From: Priapulus caudatus
Lineage: Eukaryota > Priapulida > Priapulimorpha > Priapulimorphida > Priapulidae
Assembly: GCF_000485595.1 (NCBI RefSeq)
Contig: NW_014579148.1
Coordinates: forward strand, 1-41,627
Length of the DNA stretch: 41,627 nucleotides
Direction of reading: 5' to 3'
Shown: positions 20,499 to 30,182 of the stretch, piece by piece
Layout of the letters: the number at the start of each line of letters is the position of its first letter
Numbering within the stretch: position 1 is the first letter of the stretch
The notes under the pieces: generated by a model
Databases searched by the model: none
Seen by the model: the letters and a program-made list of their open reading frames with translations, nothing else
What the model was told of the DNA's origin: nothing
Position numbers and translations under genes: made by a program

Positions 20499-21109
20499 TC
20501 CATTGAGGTAAAAGTCCCAAAATGAAAAAAAACTCTCGCAGATCATGAGTGTTTCTGAGCTGCAATAAAGCCAGTCAAGACCAGATCACAGCCGATCAGG
20601 AAAACATGTTCTTCCTTTGTACATCCTTGTGTGTCCATATACATCAGAAGAAGATAATAGCCCTATTATCTACTTCTGATTTACATCCATGTATAACAGT
20701 TTCTTCACTTGAAAGCTATAGATACTGCCAAGAATAAATAACCTCAAATAGAGGTATTGCGACACTGAGATAAAGCGAGTTATTGTTTCGAGATACATAA
20801 TCTCAAGAATTATATATTGAGATTACTTACCTCTGACACTGCCAAGCACGAGGGCATGTCATGTACAAGTACGCAAGTAGGAATGCATAGCAAAAACTCA
20901 GGTCAGGAGATATGCTTGTTGAGTTATGGATAAATTCAAGTTCTTTTACTAATTAGGGGCAGAGCTATTTTTAACAGTAAAGCTTAACTCTTTAATTGGG
21001 TTATTACAGAAAACACATTCATAACAACTCGACTTCTACTCAGGGTAGTTAAATGTTTTGAACACATCAAGAGCTTAATCTAAGGACACAATTATATTAA
21101 ACTAAATTA

Positions 21110-21115
21110 TTTATT
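21110..21115 (-). terminator. Candidate poly(A) signal of the zinc-finger gene
   Basis: AATAAA on the minus strand about 200 bp downstream of the stop at 21313, in AT-rich sequence. It is the only canonical hexamer I noticed nearby. Cleavage site not determined. Confidence 0.4.
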
Positions 21116-21312
21116 CCTCATAATACTTATTCAAAATATTTATACAGATATATTTTACCTCAGTTATTACAAAGTTAAATTACCTTACTATTACAAAAAC
21201 CACGCAACTATACGCACTTTATATATATGGACACTATTACATATTTTCAAAATACGGAAAGTCACATATCTCTCTCGCAAACTTCCGTTTGACGCAACTC
21301 GTGAAAAGGCTG

Positions 21313-22323
21313 TCACTCGTGGCCCAGGCAGTCGTTCTCCTGGGTCGTCAGCTCGCTTGGATGCCACGTCGCTGCCAGGAAGCTCTCAAGATACTTCTGT
21401 GTGCCGGAGTGGATCGGCTTCAGGTAGGAATTCTCGTAGAAATGCCGCGTGATGCCGAGCGCAGAACACTGCTCCTCCGTGATGCCGCGTGGCGGTGTTT
21501 TCGTGAACAGCTGCGCATTCTGCAGCTGCCCGAAACCGAGCGACTCGAGCTGCCGCAGCCTCGCCTTGATCGACTCCGTCGAGAACTTGCGCAACCGGTT
21601 CGGTCCGGACTTCTTGATCTCGCGAGCGCGTAGCGTCGAGCCGCTCATCAGCACGAGCCGGCCGAGCACGTCGTTGTCGTCATCGTGCGGCGGCAGCGCC
21701 CCCACCCCGGCCTCCGCGTCCTCGTGCAGCGCAGCCGCCGCCGCATCGTTCATCCCCGGCCATGTGAGTGCGTGCAGCCTCTCATTGTACTCGTGTAGTG
21801 CGACGCCGCCCGACAGCACGTCGTAGTCGTCAACCGGCAGGCGACTACTGCACGCGACAAGACTCGGCTCACTGCACAGTGCCTGCATAAGCGGCGGCGG
21901 GGGCGGTGGCAGCGGCGACGCCACCCGTATGCAATTCGCCAAGGGCGCCGTCATCCGCGCCTTTGGTGCAACGCACATGGGTGTGGATACGGACACTGCA
22001 TCTGTCTTTCCAACAGACAAGACCATAGTCGTGACATGGTTGCTAGCGGGTATAGACGAGAGCGTAGTTGTCGCGTGTGTGCCGTTACCGCTGAGAGCGG
22101 CCGCCGACACCGCGTCAACGTTCGCTCGAGCATAACTGCCATTAGGCGGCGTGCCTGCATCCGCCTTGACAACATTCAGCACAGCTCCCATCGCTCTCAT
22201 TACCTGCTCCAGGCCCACGTGGAGCTTCTCCAGCCGGCTCTCTACACTGGCAACACGACCACTTAGCTCTGCAACAGACCCAACCACAGGATTAGCGCTT
22301 GGATATTCGCAGCGGCCCCCCGT
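21313..22323 (-). CDS. Terminal exon of C2H2 zinc-finger gene (unassigned family)
   Basis: Open for about 337 codons from an acceptor-like CACTCAG (exon from 22323) to TGA at 21313. Order: a short amphipathic, heptad-like helix (V-A-S-V-E-S-R-L-E-K-L-H-V-G-L-E), a low-complexity Ser/Thr/Ala region, a Pro run, an acidic segment (H-D-D-D-N-D-V), then a basic C-terminal block: N-R-L-R-K-F-S-T-E-S-I-K-A-R-L-R-Q-L-E-S-L, T-P-P-R-G-I-T-E-E-Q and T-R-H-F-Y-E-N-S-Y-L-K-P-I. The last block looks like a folded domain, but I do not recognise it. The opposite-strand frames are shadows. The reading phase does not match the donor of the preceding exon (see findings). The acceptor may instead be at 22470, with a one-base error in the T8 run. 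Confidence 0.7.
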   Translation of the reverse strand, partial: TGGRCEYPSANPVVGSVAELSGRVASVESRLEKLHVGLEQVMRAMGAVLNVVKADAGTPPNGSYARANVDAVSAAALSGNGTHATTTLSSIPASNHVTTMVLSVGKTDAVSVSTPMCVAPKARMTAPLANCIRVASPLPPPPPPLMQALCSEPSLVACSSRLPVDDYDVLSGGVALHEYNERLHALTWPGMNDAAAAALHEDAEAGVGALPPHDDDNDVLGRLVLMSGSTLRAREIKKSGPNRLRKFSTESIKARLRQLESLGFGQLQNAQLFTKTPPRGITEEQCSALGITRHFYENSYLKPIHSGTQKYLESFLAATWHPSELTTQENDCLGHE

Positions 22324-22583
22324 CTGAGTGAGCCCACTAGCGGTGAGACCTTTTTTTTAACCACAACAGCCGTGCAATTTTTCCGCTCTCCCAGATCGTC
22401 CACGTTTGAGACGTGAAGCGTTTGGAAAGACTAAATGAAACGTTTCGGCAAAAAGGGACAAGCGCTAAACCTGTGTGTGGAGAGCGTATAGCAGAGATGT
22501 AGCATATAACCTGCCGCCTCATACGTCACACTCCTCCCCGCCCCCCAGCTCTTACACTACACTACATTACACTGGGTACTCAC

Positions 22584-22830
22584 CCGGCTGCTCGGCTTGC
22601 TGCTTGCCCTCGTCTCTCCTGGCGAGCGGTACCCTCCCACCAGACCTCTCGTCCGCGTCGCACTGCAACGCCCGGGTGCTGCCGTGGCCCTGCAGTAGAG
22701 GTGACGACCACTGCCTGCTTGATAGCTGTTTTGAATAGCTGTCGCTAGCCGACGGCATTCGGCCACTGATTGCAGATGGCGTGTCATCAGGTGGTGGCAA
22801 TTTAGCTTCCGGTAAGAGTCTTGTGATATC
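22584..22830 (-). CDS. Third visible exon of C2H2 zinc-finger gene (polar linker)
   Basis: Bounded by TTTAG| before 22830 and by |GTGAGT after 22584 (strong donor, phase 1). It opens D-I-T-R-L-L-P-E-A-K-L-P-P-P-D-D and continues Ser/Gln/Arg-rich (S-D-S-Y-S-K-Q-L-S-S-R-Q-W-S-S, D-E-R-S-G-G-R). There is no domain; it is probably a disordered linker between the finger and the C-terminal block. The start phase (0) agrees with the end of the zinc-finger exon. Confidence 0.65.
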
Positions 22831-23136
22831 CTAAACGTGGAGAAGCATTATTTTCTGTGGGCATAAGAACAATGTCGGTCATAACTTCGCTCATATCCCG
22901 AATGCTTTATTGGGAGCACGCATAAAATCTCATCATCATGTAAACGGAAATTACGGACTAAGCACAGAATTTTAAACTGATCACCAAAATTTCTACACGA
23001 TTTTAATTCATGCACATAATATGTTTACATGGAGAAAAGGGAAGACTGTTATTAAGGGCAATTGTACACGGTAACCTAAACATATATATTAGCTTTTTTC
23101 TTAAAAAAAGAGCCATGTATTAGTGTTTGTCTGTAC

Positions 23137-23293
23137 CTTAGCAACATGGAGTGCCAGGTGTTGCTGAACACCGCTCAGGGTCATAAACATCTTATTGCAC
23201 AGGTGACACTTGAACATGTTGATCTCCTCTCCTGTGTCAATGCTGTTCCCTCTGAGACATGTCACAACTGGATATTCTGTCTCCACCTTAAAC
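23137..23293 (-). CDS. Zinc-finger exon of C2H2 gene
   Basis: A 157-bp exon between a TTTTTGAACAG| acceptor and an AAG|GTACAG donor. It encodes F-K-V-E-T-E-Y-P-V-V-T-C-L-R-G-N and then F-K-C-H-L-C-N-K-M-F-M-T-L-S-G-V-Q-Q-H-L, a textbook C2H2 finger (C-x2-C-x12-H-x3-H with the conserved Phe and Leu). Finger residues suit sequence-specific DNA binding in the nucleus, although a single finger usually needs help from flanking fingers or domains. The incoming phase (2) matches the donor of the upstream exon exactly (AG|G Arg codon), and the outgoing phase 0 matches the next exon. This is good evidence for a real spliced gene. Confidence 0.85.
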
Positions 23294-23946
23294 CTGTTCA
23301 AAAATTTATTGAATGTTGTTTAACGAAGATTGTACGTGAACAAACCCATGGTTCAGTCAACACAGTCAAGTTCTGCAAAAAATATTTAGCTACAGATGAT
23401 ACACATGATTCAGCAATAGATCAGGTGACAACTCTGGGTGACAAAGAATATAACTGTAGCACATCACTGTTTTAAACATTATATACTACATTAAAATTTC
23501 AACTAATAACAAATACTGTATATAAGCTGTATATTTCGGGGTGGTTTAATTTTCGCGAATTTCGCGAACGCGTCCCCGACCGCAAAAATAACAACACGCG
23601 AATAGTTCATACTGAATAATACCGAATAATTCATAATCCACCGACAGCGAAATTTACTACTCGCGAATTAACCTGACCACTCCCGAAATTGTCCGTCAAG
23701 TCTGAATTCGCGAAAATATCTGTACGAGGAAAATACGGCTTATACAGTATTGTAAATGCAACTCATGTAGGACAGATACAGACAATCCTCATTGACCAAA
23801 TTACTACATAATAGCCTACAAACATAAGTTAGAGAGTATATAACTATAAGCATACTATAATTAAATGTAGTGCAAGACACTGGATCATTAGCGACTCAAG
23901 CCGGCAATAGAAGTAATATTCTAATATTTCTTTAGTTTTTTTTTCT

Positions 23947-23948
<2 letters not shown>

Positions 23949-23985
<37 letters not shown>

Positions 23986-23986
23986 A
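23949..23986. repeat. TA-rich microsatellite
   Basis: (TA)n then TTTATATTTATATATAA, immediately left of the fold-back element, inside the intron. Confidence 0.85.
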
Positions 23987-24804
23987 ACCGATAGCAAGAG
24001 CGTATTAAGAAGGAGAGCATACAACGGTGAAATGCTGAAACCATGTTGCAGTATTAGTCGAATTAACAAACTTTTCCCGTTTTATTTTGACAATTCTTTG
24101 CAGTATTATTGATCAGCTGTCCTACCTTGAAACAAGTACTATACTTTTAACAAACTACTTATAAAACAAACCGCATGTCTCTACGATGCCTCTATGCTGA
24201 GATAATGAGCGGTGGAAATCTGGTATTTTTTGTCGAAAACCGACTCGAGATCAGTCAGATACTGCAACTGTCTCTCGTTTTGTGGACTGTATGTTGCTTC
24301 CGGTCGCTGCTGTGTAGCGCGGACTCGATACGTTATTACTACAGCGTTACTACATCCAGCGTAAGGGGCAGGTCAACACCATGGCGATAAATAACAAGAC
24401 GTTTTTGTGGAGTAATGGCTGCGTCAATGATTGGAAATGCGAGAAAAGATAGTACAGTACAAAGCACTTTGTGGAAGGAAAATAAATTTCATTGTCAATG
24501 AATGACGGAAACACGCGAGGTTTCCAGAAGCTATCGCCAGAACGAGAGACAGTCGCAGCCACTACGTATCTCGAGTCGGTTTTCGGCGAAAATACCAGAT
24601 TTTCACCGCTCATTATCTCAGCGTAGAGGCATCGTAGGGACAAGCGGTTTGTTTTATATTAGCAAGGTAGGAGAGCTGATCAATAATACCACAAAGAATC
24701 GTCAAAATAAAACGGGCAAAGTTTATTAATTCGACTAATACTGCAGCATGGTTTCAGCATTTCACCGTTGTACACTCTCCTTCTTTATACGCTCTTGCCG
24801 ATGG
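23987..24804. mobile_element. Fold-back transposon FB1 (copy 1), intronic
   Basis: Long inverted arms, about 23987-24281 and about 24538-24804 (roughly 270-295 bp), around a spacer of about 255 bp. The arms share, in opposite orientation, TTTCCCGTTTTATTTTGAC…, CTCATTATCTCAGCGTAGAGGC… and CAACGGTGAAATGCTGAAACC. Because of the arms, the same amino-acid string (M-S-L-R-C-L-Y-A-E-I-M-S-G) appears on both strands. This is structural, not coding. Its right end lies only about 32 bp from the exon donor at 24836. Confidence 0.8.
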
Positions 24805-24836
24805 TCACGTCTCTTCTGCCTCCCCAAATATTTTAC

Positions 24837-25287
24837 CTGAACGAACATTCCAACGAAGAGAGATCGTCTGAATTAGCAGGTAGCCCGTCGTGGCTTCCGA
24901 CATTGCTAGGGACAGCCGGCATCCTCTGCTGACCAGCTTGATTCACGTCGTCATGCTGGTTCGGCAGCACGGAGCCGTAGTGGTTCACAGCGCCCCCTAT
25001 TGGGACCTGGTGTGCACAGGTACCAGAGAGGTTCCTAAGGGCAGACAGCGGGGAGGTGTTGCCATCGTTGAACGCCAGCGCTGCACTCGCGCCGTCAGAC
25101 GACAGCGCCTGTTCGGTGTCCGAGTAGCCGCTGCTCGTGAGGCGCGGCTCGTGGAGGTCAGTGGCGCCCCCGCTGTGACTCGGCTCGCTCTCGGACGAGC
25201 TGTGTATCTCATACTCCTCGACATTGAATGGCTCGTCCTTGATCTCCAGCCGCTGCCGCTTGCTGTCGGTGGCGCCCTCTTCTGAAA
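24837..25287 (-). CDS. First visible exon of C2H2 zinc-finger gene (acidic, Ser-rich)
   Basis: Open from an acceptor-like CCTCAG| (or TTTCAG| six bases on) near 25287 to a CAG|GTAAAA donor at 24837, phase 2. It has a basic patch K-R-Q-R, then L-E-I-K-D-E-P, which fits the SUMO-attachment consensus (hydrophobic-K-x-E), then Glu/Ser-rich and disordered sequence (H-S-S-S-E-S-E-P-S-H-S). This is typical of transcription regulators. No ATG opens the frame, so one or more upstream exons must exist. I could not find them to the right of 25300, where fold-back transposon sequence begins. Its intron to the finger exon contains a fold-back element. Confidence 0.7.
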
Positions 25288-25299
25288 CTGAGGTCAAGG

Positions 25300-25665
25300 A
25301 TTCTTATTTTATGAACAGTTATCCCAGGCCATAATAAAAATATTGTTTATTGGCCGTCACCCGACCGACCCGCCAAAAAGGGCAGACTCAAATTTTTTTT
25401 CTTGATCTTCCCCATTCTTTTTTATTTTACAAATTGTATCACTGTACATTTTCTAAATCTGTAGGCAATACATTATATATATGTACCAAGCAAAACAAAC
25501 ATTCAACGTTCAGCTAGAAATTATTAGACAACACCCTGAAGAAGACCTCAGAAAGAAGAGTTAATTTTTAAGAGTGTACCCCCAAAGTTACGAAAGTTAC
25601 GATATAGTGGTTTAAACGCTACTCTGACCAACATTATAGTAACAAGGGTTGTTGGGTTACATTAA
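25300..25665. other. Upstream/intronic interval without genes
   Basis: AT-rich. No splice-compatible open frame was convincing. It contains GGGTTGTTGGGTTACATTA (25647-25665), which recurs at about 28216-28234. Confidence 0.4.
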
Positions 25666-26438
25666 GAGTTCATAATAGAGAAGAATATGACACCGTTTTA
25701 ACAGCGTTTTGCATAGTTTTCAACTTGTAAATATTCTATCAATATCATATATGTGAATAAATATATTCAAACTTTACCTTGTTTTCGTCTATGATTCTCC
25801 CTTAATCATATGACACCACCAATTTACCTGAAAATCGTATGTGTTCTTCAAAAATGTTATTAGAATACAACACGGTTTCACACAGTTTTCCCAAATGTTC
25901 GCATGTATTCAGCGCAAGTTTATTATCGGATTAGTGTTCTATTGTGTATGACGGAACGCTGGGGGCTGTTGGGGATATTAGGCATCGAATTGTATTCAGC
26001 GTGTAGCGTTTCCAGCGTGCTAGAAATAAATGTGTGCTCACGGCGAGCTAGCAGCTGATTTTAGCTGTGTTGCCATCGTGTTCCTGATGATAAGGAAGTG
26101 AAACAAGCTTGCTGTTACTGTGCTTACCTAATATCCCCAACAGCCCCCAGCATCCCGTAGTTACAACCTGGTGCTGCCGTCGCATATCAACATGCGACGA
26201 ATACATGTATGCAAACATTTGGGAAAACTGTGTGAAACCGTGTCGTATTCAAATAATTTTTTTGAAGAACACATACGATTTTCAGGTAAATTCATGGTGT
26301 CATATGTTTAAGGGAGAATCATAGATGAAAACAAGGTAAAGTTTGAATATATTTATTCACATGTTGATAGAATATTTACAAGTTGAAAACTATGCAAAAC
26401 GCTGTTAAACCGCACGGTGCCTCCTCTATTATGAGCTC
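25666..26438. mobile_element. Fold-back element FB2 with about 315-bp inverted arms
   Basis: 25666-25982 and 26127-26438 are complementary with few mismatches (blocks such as CTTGTAAATATTCTATCAA, TCACACAGTTTTCCCAAATG and GGGGGCTGTTGGGGATATTA) around a 144-bp spacer. There is no coding sequence. It is a different family from FB1. No target duplication was established. Confidence 0.8.
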
Positions 26439-27104
26439 TTGGTTATGTCGTACCCAAACTTGGAATTTGCACAATCTTGAGATCGCGCAGTGATAGTGCT
26501 GCCCAAACTGCAGATTTCCTAGTTTGGCTGCCCAATCTCAAGATTGCGCACACTGAAAACAGTCGCTTATTCAACTACACTTTTAAAATGGCGATTGTGG
26601 CATATGCGAGTATAACTGAGGCAAACTAGGAAGGAATTTCTCTAATAGTTCAATTATCTAATAATCAAATTACAGGCTTTCCAGCAGTCCTTGACAACAT
26701 TTTAGGGCTAATTTTAGGGAGAAATTAAGGTTTTTTTAGGGCTATTTTAGGAATTTTTAGGGATGAATCGAAACATTTTAGGGATAAATTAAGTCAATTA
26801 CCTTTCATAAACATCAACGTGTTAACGTACAGATACAGTTTTCTACTATGTGGTATGTGTCCAGTCTACCAGCTATTCCTATCCTCCAAGTCCTCGATAC
26901 GACTGTACATCATCAAGTTTCATGCAAATTAGGCATGTCTTGTACATCCAGCCAGAAACGGGGTCGTATAATCAGACACTGAAGCTTAGGAATCACTGGT
27001 AGACTGAGTCACAATACTTACTCTGTATAAAGATAACTAGAAAACATCCATTAGCAGGGTCTCCAACCCTATGAACCCCAAATGCGGAATGTTCCCGCGG
27101 TGAT

Positions 27105-27250
27105 CAGTAACTAGTAGCGTATTCAGAAATTGATGGGGGCGAAATGTACCTTCGCTGCCGCAGCCAGGCCCGCGTGCCGTAGTGCCGCGTGCATGTCTGG
27201 GGGCATGCCCCACCAGAAAATTTTGAAATATTTAAGCCATTTTCCTGCAA
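27105..27250. repeat. Dispersed repeat with GGGGGCATGCCCC
   Basis: TAGCGTATTCAGAAATTGATGG… then GTCTGGGGGCATGCCCCACC and AAAATTTTGAAATATTTAAG. It has the look of a terminal part of an invertebrate transposon. It shares the C/G-run layout of 18245-18360. Confidence 0.4.
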
Positions 27251-27339
27251 TCGGAGGCATACTGTGGGCCATATTCTCATGTCTGATAACACTATCTCAA
27301 CCCTAGACTCAACTCTACAACCCTTGTCTAATTAGCAGA

Positions 27340-27422
27340 CAAACTACGCGACACCTTGCAGACAGCGCCTGTCTGACTAGTATAGACTGTTCCATTTACC
27401 GTAATTATGCCAGATACAAAAT
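27340..27422 (+). repeat. Dispersed repeat copy 2 (partner at 6690-6776)
   Basis: Same order of shared blocks as at 6690-6776, with small indels. Confidence 0.7.
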
Positions 27423-27788
27423 GCCTGAAAATAAACAATGTGTCCAAGCGAACAATGCGAACAATCAGTGCAAATTTTTTACAGTGCAACTGAAATGATG
27501 AATATAACCTTGACGCTGCAGAATGCGGAAATTAAGCCTAGAAATCGTTATGATTCCGCAGAATGAGGAATGGTTGGAGACCCTGCATTAGACATAATTA
27601 CAAACCAAAAGTTCATCATCTCATCACCAAAAACTCCAAACATATCTGTGATTTTTTTTTTAGGAATTTGAATAAAATTTTAGCCCTTTTTTAGGAATTG
27701 CATACGTTTTTAAAGTTTTTTTAGGAATTTTAGGGCGAGCTCAAAATTTTAGGAATTTTTAGGAATTTTAGGGCCGCTGGAAAGCCTG

Positions 27789-29008
27789 ACTCATTATCTC
27801 AGCGTAGGGGCATCGTAGGGACATGCGGTTTGTTTTATATGAACAAGGTAAGACAGCTAATCAATAATACTGCAGCATGGTTTCAGCATTTTACCCTTGT
27901 ACGCTCTCCTTCTTTATACGCTCTTGATATAATTTGTTAACCAATATGCAAACACAATCAAGAAATAAGATATGGGAACTCATTGTAATGATATAACATT
28001 TCGCAGCCTATGATTCCAAGTTTGTGCAACCCCTGCTCACCTTGCCCAACCTAGGTTTTGCCCAATCTCAAGATTGGTTGCCCAAACTGCGGATGCGTTG
28101 AAATTCCAAGTTTGTGCAAGATTCCAAGTTTGGGTACAACGTCAACAGTTACATTAATGTAAACAACTGTACAACTGGTTACATTACTGTAAACTAAAAA
28201 CAAGTCAAGAGCATAGGGTTGTTGGGTTACATTATCCCTACTCTGGTTACATTATTGTATCCGATCCGATCCGAGCTACAATAGGTCTCAATCTGGACAT
28301 CATCTCTATCCTTGAACCGTAGTGCCTAGTGGGCTAGTTACATTTTATATTTTTAACGATAGCCCTACGTAAATCACCACAAATCCACGATGAATAGTGA
28401 AATACTTACACGAAGAGGCGGCAAATGTTGGTACACTCTGTTTTCTTCGCGCCATAGTTTAAGACTACAATCAGCACGATATATACATTTTCTAAGGGTA
28501 TTATTTATTCAACCAAATGGGAATCCATACTACCATCTTTGTAACGTAAAAGCCGCGGGGAATCATGGGTAATATGCCTGCATGATATCGTGTACTAAAA
28601 ATATTTATTATTATATATTGTTAGTTATTATTATTGTTATTATTATTAGTAGTAGTACTAGTAGTAGTTATTCTTGGTCTATGACGATCATAGAAATATA
28701 ATATAGAGACACTAGTCTAACTAGTATTATTAATATTATTTCTATGCTGACAGCTATTATATTATTTCTATGAATATTTCTGTCTTTAGTAAATTGTAAA
28801 TATGCGGCTTTTTCCACTGCGATCCGCAGTGTTGATCTTTCGATATGATAAAATTGTCTCTACGTCTTTGTTATAGTCCTTTGGACTAAAAGATTTTTAT
28901 GAGGATTATGAGGTTACAAGATTTCGGCTTTTTGCGTTACGGTTTGTTACGGTGTCTGGTGGCGCCGCCTCGTGTTAGGTGACTCCTTCAGATGTCCACA
29001 GAGTTCAG
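27789..29008 (+). repeat. Duplicated segment, copy 1
   Basis: Begins exactly at the end of the hAT-like element with ACTCATTATCTCAGCGTAGG and matches 36133-37402 throughout. It comprises the right arm of an FB1 element, the CCAAGTTTGGGTACAAC block, a TTA/TAG microsatellite (28610-28680), and the block ending TTCAGATGTCCACAGAGTTC. No convincing gene. The 60-codon frame at 28390 is broken in the other copy. Confidence 0.85.
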
Positions 29009-29142
29009 GGGGGATGACGTCATACAACCAGAGACCAGCCACCGCAACAGAGGTAGAGAGTTAAACGAGGGGGGACAACGACCAGGCACCCGAGGCACGG
29101 GACAGGGAGGCGCCGCCTGGATCCTACGTCACCGCGGGCTCC

Positions 29143-29150
29143 TATATAAG
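29143..29150 (+). promoter_or_regulatory. TATA box
   Basis: TATATAAG with GC-rich flanks. CRE-type sites lie about 15 and 125 bp upstream. It would drive the module at 29170-29620. Confidence 0.55.
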
Positions 29151-29193
29151 CAGCCAAGATCCAATGGTAAAATCAGTCAGTCTTCGGACGACC

Positions 29194-29262
29194 ACGAACG
29201 AACGAACGAACGAACGAGCGAACGAACGAGCGAGCGAGCGAACGAACGAACGAACGAACGAT
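29194..29262 (+). repeat. (GAAC/GAGC)n tetranucleotide repeat
   Basis: About 17 tetranucleotide units. The Thr-Asn-Glu-Arg/Ser repeats in the overlapping frames are by-products. Confidence 0.9.
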
Positions 29263-29321
29263 TCCGCTCGAGCCAGAGCGCACACACACCGTCGGAGGGA
29301 GAGCCTCGCACAAGCAGGACG

Positions 29322-29465
29322 ATGGCCGAGAAGGTATATCCTATACTAAGGGAGGGGCGCGGAGCTATAGCCTACACACAACGGGGAGACACACTGCCAA
29401 CCCACGAACTCGCGCTGAGCCGCGAAGCACACGACTGGGAGAGACAGAGATGTATGCAATATTAA
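29322..29465 (+). CDS. Possible 47-aa small protein
   Basis: ATG at 29322 in good translational context (A at -3, G at +4), about 170 bp after a TATA box and 150 bp before AATAAA. The product begins M-A-E-K-V-Y-P-I-L-R-E-G-R-G and is charged, with no signal peptide, membrane segment or known domain. The same frame is open upstream through the tetranucleotide repeat. If the module is an LTR, this frame is probably fortuitous. Confidence 0.25.
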   Translation: MAEKVYPILREGRGAIAYTQRGDTLPTHELALSREAHDWERQRCMQY

Positions 29466-29804
29466 CCTGTAGACTAACTAAGAGAAGTTAAACGTGTAAT
29501 CACCTAACGAGATAACGTGAACGTGGCACGAGCAATATATATTATATATATACCTATACGCTATATTCGAGATACGTACAGTGAGGACTATTCATGTTGT
29601 TTGTATATATGATGAATAAAACCATCAGTTGTATAAAGACTATCTAAGGACTTGCGTTCATTTCACTCTGGGTATTCCTGCTACTGCATCACCGTCCTAC
29701 CCTCGCGGTAGGAGCGAAAAATGATCCCGACACAAATAAATTCCACGTGCTAACCACAGCGCGTGGGAAAATCCAGTGTGGCCACCCCTAGGGCCACTAC
29801 ACTA

Positions 29805-29807
<3 letters not shown>

Positions 29808-29852
<45 letters not shown>
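29808..29852. repeat. CT microsatellite
   Basis: (CT)n with a TTTC interruption. It follows a near-palindrome, GTGGCCACCCCTAGGGCCAC (29776-29795). Nothing recognised from 29853 to 30182. Confidence 0.9.
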
Positions 29853-29853
<1 letters not shown>

Positions 29854-30182
29854 ATAGACTATAGGCCGTCCTGTCCGTTCTTTCAGTCTTGTGATCCCCT
29901 CCCCGACAGAACATGAAATTTTTTTGTAAATAAAGGGGAAAATATGAAACAACAATTTTCATCTTATCCCACGTCTGAGGCCTGCGAGGTTTTTAGTAAT
30001 TTGGCAGGAAAATTAGGAAATTCAGCTTATTATTCACCGACAACGCGTAGTAAAATGACGGAGAATTGTCCAATTAGGTCCCGCGTTGCAACGCATGCGC
30101 GGCTAAGAGCGAAGTAAATAATCAAATCGAATGAGCCGTACTACGCTATGTTTGTACATATGTTGTTGCTAAGGACTCCAAC

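Larger units (their letters stand above)
26673..27788. mobile_element. Non-autonomous hAT-like element (about 1.1 kb)
   Basis: Ends CAGGCTTTCCAGCAGTCCT (26673-26691) and AGGGCCGCTGGAAAGCCTG (27770-27788) are inverted repeats with two mismatches. CAGG ends are typical of hAT elements. Many subterminal TTTTAGGAATTTT / TTTTAGGG units lie just inside both ends, as in hAT elements, where they bind transposase. No transposase frame. The interior holds other repeats (27105-27250, 27340-27422). The flanking 8 bp do not form a clean duplication (TCAAATTA versus ACTCATTA). Confidence 0.65.
29010..29700 (+). mobile_element. Compact promoter-to-poly(A) module, possible solo LTR
   Basis: In order: palindromic CRE-type TGACGTCA (29015-29022), a second TACGTCA, TATA box CTATATAAG (29142-29150), a (GAAC/GAGC)n repeat (29194-29262), a 47-codon frame, and AATAAA (29615-29620). 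It starts where the duplicated segment stops matching its partner, so it looks like an insertion. LTRs have this layout. I found no second copy, no certain TG…CA ends and no target duplication, so an ordinary short gene is not excluded. Confidence 0.4.

Noticed and set aside
21289-22266. Plus-strand frames of 68-125 codons
   Set aside because: They are antisense shadows of the terminal exon of the minus-strand zinc-finger gene, which has splice and domain support.
24175-24643. Identical M-S-L-R-C-L-Y-A-E-I-M-S-G starts on both strands
   Set aside because: Explained by the inverted arms of the fold-back element, not by duplicated genes.
24890-25285. 131-codon plus-strand frame
   Set aside because: Antisense shadow of the acidic exon. 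The minus frame has splice sites in agreement and regulator-like motifs.
28992-29164. N-terminal extension of the small frame at 29322
   Set aside because: It lies upstream of and across the TATA box and the tetranucleotide repeat, so it is unlikely to be translated.
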